Below, piece after piece: positions 61,167-64,000 of a stretch of DNA of 64,000 bases (the stretch's first letter is position 1; every line of letters starts with the position of its first letter). The position numbers were made by a program, and so were the translations under genes. This DNA is from Camillea tinctor (Eukaryota; Ascomycota; Sordariomycetes; Xylariales; Xylariaceae): contig MU394055.1 of assembly GCA_022578605.1 (NCBI GenBank), forward strand, positions 128,902-192,901, written 5' to 3'. The notes under the pieces are model-generated. The model did not search any database. It had not been told where the DNA came from and saw only the letters and a program-made list of their open reading frames with translations.

Positions 61167-62203
61167 CACTTCCGAACCGGTGAAATCACGCCTATACGCA
61201 ATAAACGAACCCGAACCAAAACTCATCTCACTAGCTGGGCAGATATGACTTTGTATGCTGGCATGGGATACTTGGACGAAACGAAATGGCGTAGGAAGGA
61301 GGAAAGGGGGGAGGCTAAGGAGGAACTTTTTTTTTTTAAAAAAAAGAGTGCTCACAGGTCTGGCTACTAGGTAGTCTTCGAATCGGGCCTCGGAAGGCTG
61401 AAACAGTTGGGAGGAAAGGAATGGCATGTCAAAGTTGACGGCACGCGATGGCATTGCTCACTGTACGTAGTTTTGTTGTACATAGCTAATCTCTCTCTTT
61501 CCGGGGCGCATGTCTGGAACACATTACCATGCGTGGAAGGAATCCTCTTCTTATGCGGGTAAGGTATATATCTACCAGATGATTATCGGTGGAAATATGT
61601 TCTGCGCAGCTACGAACCGGCTCGTTAGATACGTAGCAAAATGCCCTTAAGAAGGAAAAAAAAGGCTTTTAATGACTCTCTCTTAACTATGTGAATTATC
61701 CATCAGTCGACCTTTTTTCCTTTTCTTTCTCTCTCTCTTTTTTTTTCGTTGAGAAAAGAGGTGTTTATTAGGCTTGTAGATTGGTTGACCCCTATTTCTA
61801 GACTTAAGAAAAGGGGGGGATGGATGGGGTGGGTTATACTAATGACTTGGGTATGCATCATAGAACACTAGTCCACAAATTACACAACTATATGTCGCGG
61901 CATCCTTATATAAAGGTGTGACAGTTATATTATTTACTGTTTTATACTAGAAGGAAACATTATGATAACTGGATATAGGAGGTTAAAAGAATAATAATTA
62001 TTGCTTCTAGGATAAGTATACCGAGGACCTTTATCAGCCAAAACCCCGACCATAAATGTAACTAATCTAGATGACATAAAAAAACGAAAAAAAATAAATC
62101 CGTACTTTTTATCTATCGATTTCTTTATTCATCATTATCGATATATATACCTATATATATATATATTTTTTTTTCTCTTTTCTCTTTTCCTTTTTCCTTT
62201 TTT
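61167..62203. other. Convergent intergenic region
   Basis: TOM70 3' region followed by AT-rich DNA. A poly-T/poly-A pair lies at about 61327-61345, and a T/C-rich run at 62165-62205 directly next to the stop of the minus-strand gene. No gene is seen. Confidence 0.5.
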
Positions 62204-63223
62204 TCAGCACAAAGCCGCTGTGCGACACAATGGATGACCCTCTAGAGCTGCGCCTTCGTGCTCGCTACCATCGTTGTCGTAGTCCTCATACAGATCTCTA
62301 TACGGGTCCTCGCACTCCTCGTACGTCACATAGTTCATCTCGCCCTTCTTCTTATTCTGCCATGAACCGCGGTCTTGCTGGCTCGCTTTACCACCACCCC
62401 CGCGACCGGGGAGAAGCTTCTCGCGGGACCAGGCGAGCGCGCGGTCGAGAGGCGTGTGGTTCGCGCGCGCGAGCTGCTCGGCTAGAGCTGAGTCCGAGTA
62501 CTCCCGCAGCTGCTTGACGGGGGGCACCTCGATGGGGCCGAGGCGATAGCGGTGACAGGGTGGGGAAGATGGAGAAGAAGACGATGGTGGGGAGCGGCTC
62601 AGGAGGATGTGGAGGGTGCCGCGGATAGAAGAAGTGGAGGAGGCGATGCTAGCAGCGGGCTCGTCGCTTCTCTGCTCTCCGTCTTCCGCCGGCGGCGGCG
62701 GGATCCACGCCTCGGTGTGGGACGGGTGCTCGCGCTCGCAGCGCTCGCAGACGCGGGCCATGACGGCGATGGCGAGGCTGAAGAAGAGCACGCGCGGGTG
62801 GAACGCGCGGCCGGAGCAGCGGCGCACCTCGGCGCCGCTGCACTCGCGCCGGCACCACGCCTCGGCGTGCTTGCGCACGGGGCCCGCTACCTCGCGCACC
62901 ACCGCCGGCTGGAACACGAGGCCCAGCGCGGCGACGAAGTCCTCCGGCAGCTGTGCGACGCACCAGGGGCGGTGCCCGCGCGGGAGGCTGGAGAGCACGG
63001 TGAATACCCGGTCTGCCATCGTGGGCGCTGCACTGTGCCACTGCGTCTCGAGAGGGAGGCGCAGGTGCTCGTATAGCACGTCCAGGACGATGGGCTGGAC
63101 GTCCGGGGCGAGCAGGGCGGGCTGCTTGACCCAGTTGGGACGCCGGGGGGTGTCGTCTGAGGGGTTTTGGTGGGGGCGGATGCGGTCCATCATGGATCGG
63201 GGGTTCTTGAAGAGAGCTGGCAT
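62204..63223 (-). CDS. Uncharacterised GC-rich protein
   Basis: 339 aa from the ATG at 63223 (MPALFKNPRSMMDRIRPHQ). An in-frame ATG at 63331 would add 36 hydrophobic, AT-rich residues and fits the GC-rich gene less well, though it cannot be excluded. Recognisable stretches are LLAPDVQPIVLDVLYEHLRLPLE and MADRVFTVLSSLPRGHRPWCVAQLPEDF. A Cys/Arg-containing part has WCRREC and CERCEREHPSH, and LFFSLAIAVMARVCE may be a buried helix. The C-terminal third is Ser/Pro-rich, then acidic (YEECEDPYRDLYEDYDND). I cannot assign a family. The Cys positions do not form a standard zinc finger. The reading frame is supported by ordinary composition compared with the Arg/Ala-rich opposite frames. Confidence 0.6.
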   Translation of the reverse strand: MPALFKNPRSMMDRIRPHQNPSDDTPRRPNWVKQPALLAPDVQPIVLDVLYEHLRLPLETQWHSAAPTMADRVFTVLSSLPRGHRPWCVAQLPEDFVAALGLVFQPAVVREVAGPVRKHAEAWCRRECSGAEVRRCSGRAFHPRVLFFSLAIAVMARVCERCEREHPSHTEAWIPPPPAEDGEQRSDEPAASIASSTSSIRGTLHILLSRSPPSSSSPSSPPCHRYRLGPIEVPPVKQLREYSDSALAEQLARANHTPLDRALAWSREKLLPGRGGGGKASQQDRGSWQNKKKGEMNYVTYEECEDPYRDLYEDYDNDGSEHEGAALEGHPLCRTAALC

Positions 63224-64000
63224 GATGAAAGAGGATTGAGAGATGAATACCTTTAGATATTGGTTGCTGTTGGGTTGGCCCGAGACAGATAAAATTGAAT
63301 AGAGGAAGATATCCTTGGGGCTATTCAGCAAGCAGAGAGCTCAAGATGTTTTTGGAGCAGGGGTGGGATGTTATATATATATTGAGTAAGAGGTATTTAT
63401 TTAATGTATTTTGGGAGTATGTAGAGTGAAGGTTAGGATATAGGAGGGAAGAATAGTGGCGAAGAGATGTCATTCAATATCTAGGGGGATTTGGGTGTTC
63501 TGAGGAATGAAGTTGGCATAGTTTCCTCTTATATGTCGCAGAAAGAGACATTTGAGTCTGTTTGAGTTAACAGGTAAGATTCCGTCGGAGAAAGATATTG
63601 AAGTAAGTTGGTGGAGGGAGACATATGCTTAAGTGACGGTGATGGCTCTAAATGTGGCACACCTTAATTGACACCACCTCCGAGAGCATCATTGCAAACT
63701 CTAACTTATTCAGAGTTCAGTACTCGAATGTTTCCCCCATCTCAAACCTTACTACAAAATGCAAATCCTACCCACCAAGGTGGAGTAGAGCAGAGTCGCT
63801 TCACGTCACAGCATCGAGGGCGCGAGTGGTTAGCTGCATTTTGTTTGAAGCGGTGTTGGTGAGGTCCATTTCGATTTCCAATGAAATTTATTTCTATGTT
63901 TTGCTTCCCTACTTGGGGCATATTATTCTCCAGCACTCATCTTGTAGGTTCACACGTGGGTTCCTGAGGCGGGATCGTTGGTAGCCTTGCTGGGTAGACT
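63224..64000. other. Upstream region of the GC-rich gene, to the window end
   Basis: AT-rich, with a TATATATATA stretch at about 63371-63381 that could serve as a TATA element for the minus-strand gene. Small open frames at 63652-63984 have no recognisable content. Confidence 0.4.

Noticed and set aside
62552..63239. Plus-strand open frames of 174 and 210 codons opposite the orphan gene
   Set aside because: Antisense shadows of a GC-rich gene, with Arg/Ala-rich composition and no features.

Overview
The window looks like nuclear chromosomal DNA from a filamentous ascomycete (Pezizomycotina, probably Sordariomycetes; that rank is inference). Genes are split by short introns of about 50-190 nt with GT-AG (once GC-AG) borders, are spread over both strands with no operon-like packing, and sit between long AT-rich spacers. 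A Ppo-type fatty acid oxygenase, an exon-junction-complex Barentsz homologue and an Nbr1 autophagy receptor fit this group better than yeasts.

Layout. 1-3041: 3' part of a linoleate dioxygenase/P450 fusion whose P450 half has lost its heme cysteine. 5845-6492: a secreted protein made of P-[ST]-G-[FIV] tetrapeptides. 6.5-10.6 kb: AT-rich gene desert. 10604-11453 (-) V-ATPase subunit c and 12156-12756 (+) Snu13, divergent. 13581-16676 (+) SAC phosphoinositide phosphatase, convergent with 16845-18278 (-) Bmt6-type rRNA methyltransferase. 21114-23595 (+) transketolase, convergent with 24633-25355 (-), a small GC-rich, possibly roadblock/LAMTOR-like protein. 26837-30143 (+) Bre4-like membrane protein, convergent with 31107-32384 (-) Erv41. 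33468-34604 (-) a fungal protein of unknown function. 34.6-40.1 kb: spacer. 40078-43093 (-) Nbr1. 43.1-49.3 kb: spacer ending in a pyrimidine-rich leader. 49293-51460 (+) Barentsz/CASC3-like protein. 53042-54927 (-) pepsin-like protease without a signal peptide. 56656-57566 (-) aminodeoxychorismate lyase. 59006-61166 (+) Tom70. 62204-63223 (-) an orphan GC-rich protein.

Most genes are unconnected housekeeping functions: vacuolar acidification, splicing/snoRNP, rRNA modification, pentose phosphate pathway, ER-Golgi cycling, selective autophagy, EJC, folate/PABA synthesis and mitochondrial import. I see no biosynthetic cluster, mobile element, CRISPR array or defence island. The features most worth a second look are the Ppo with a degenerate P450 domain, the tetrapeptide-repeat secreted protein with an internal Kex2 site, a 13-nt micro-exon in the V-ATPase gene, and three very GC-rich genes in an AT-rich background. 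Exon borders were read by eye from splice consensus, reading frame and remembered family conservation; none was checked by alignment or RNA data.
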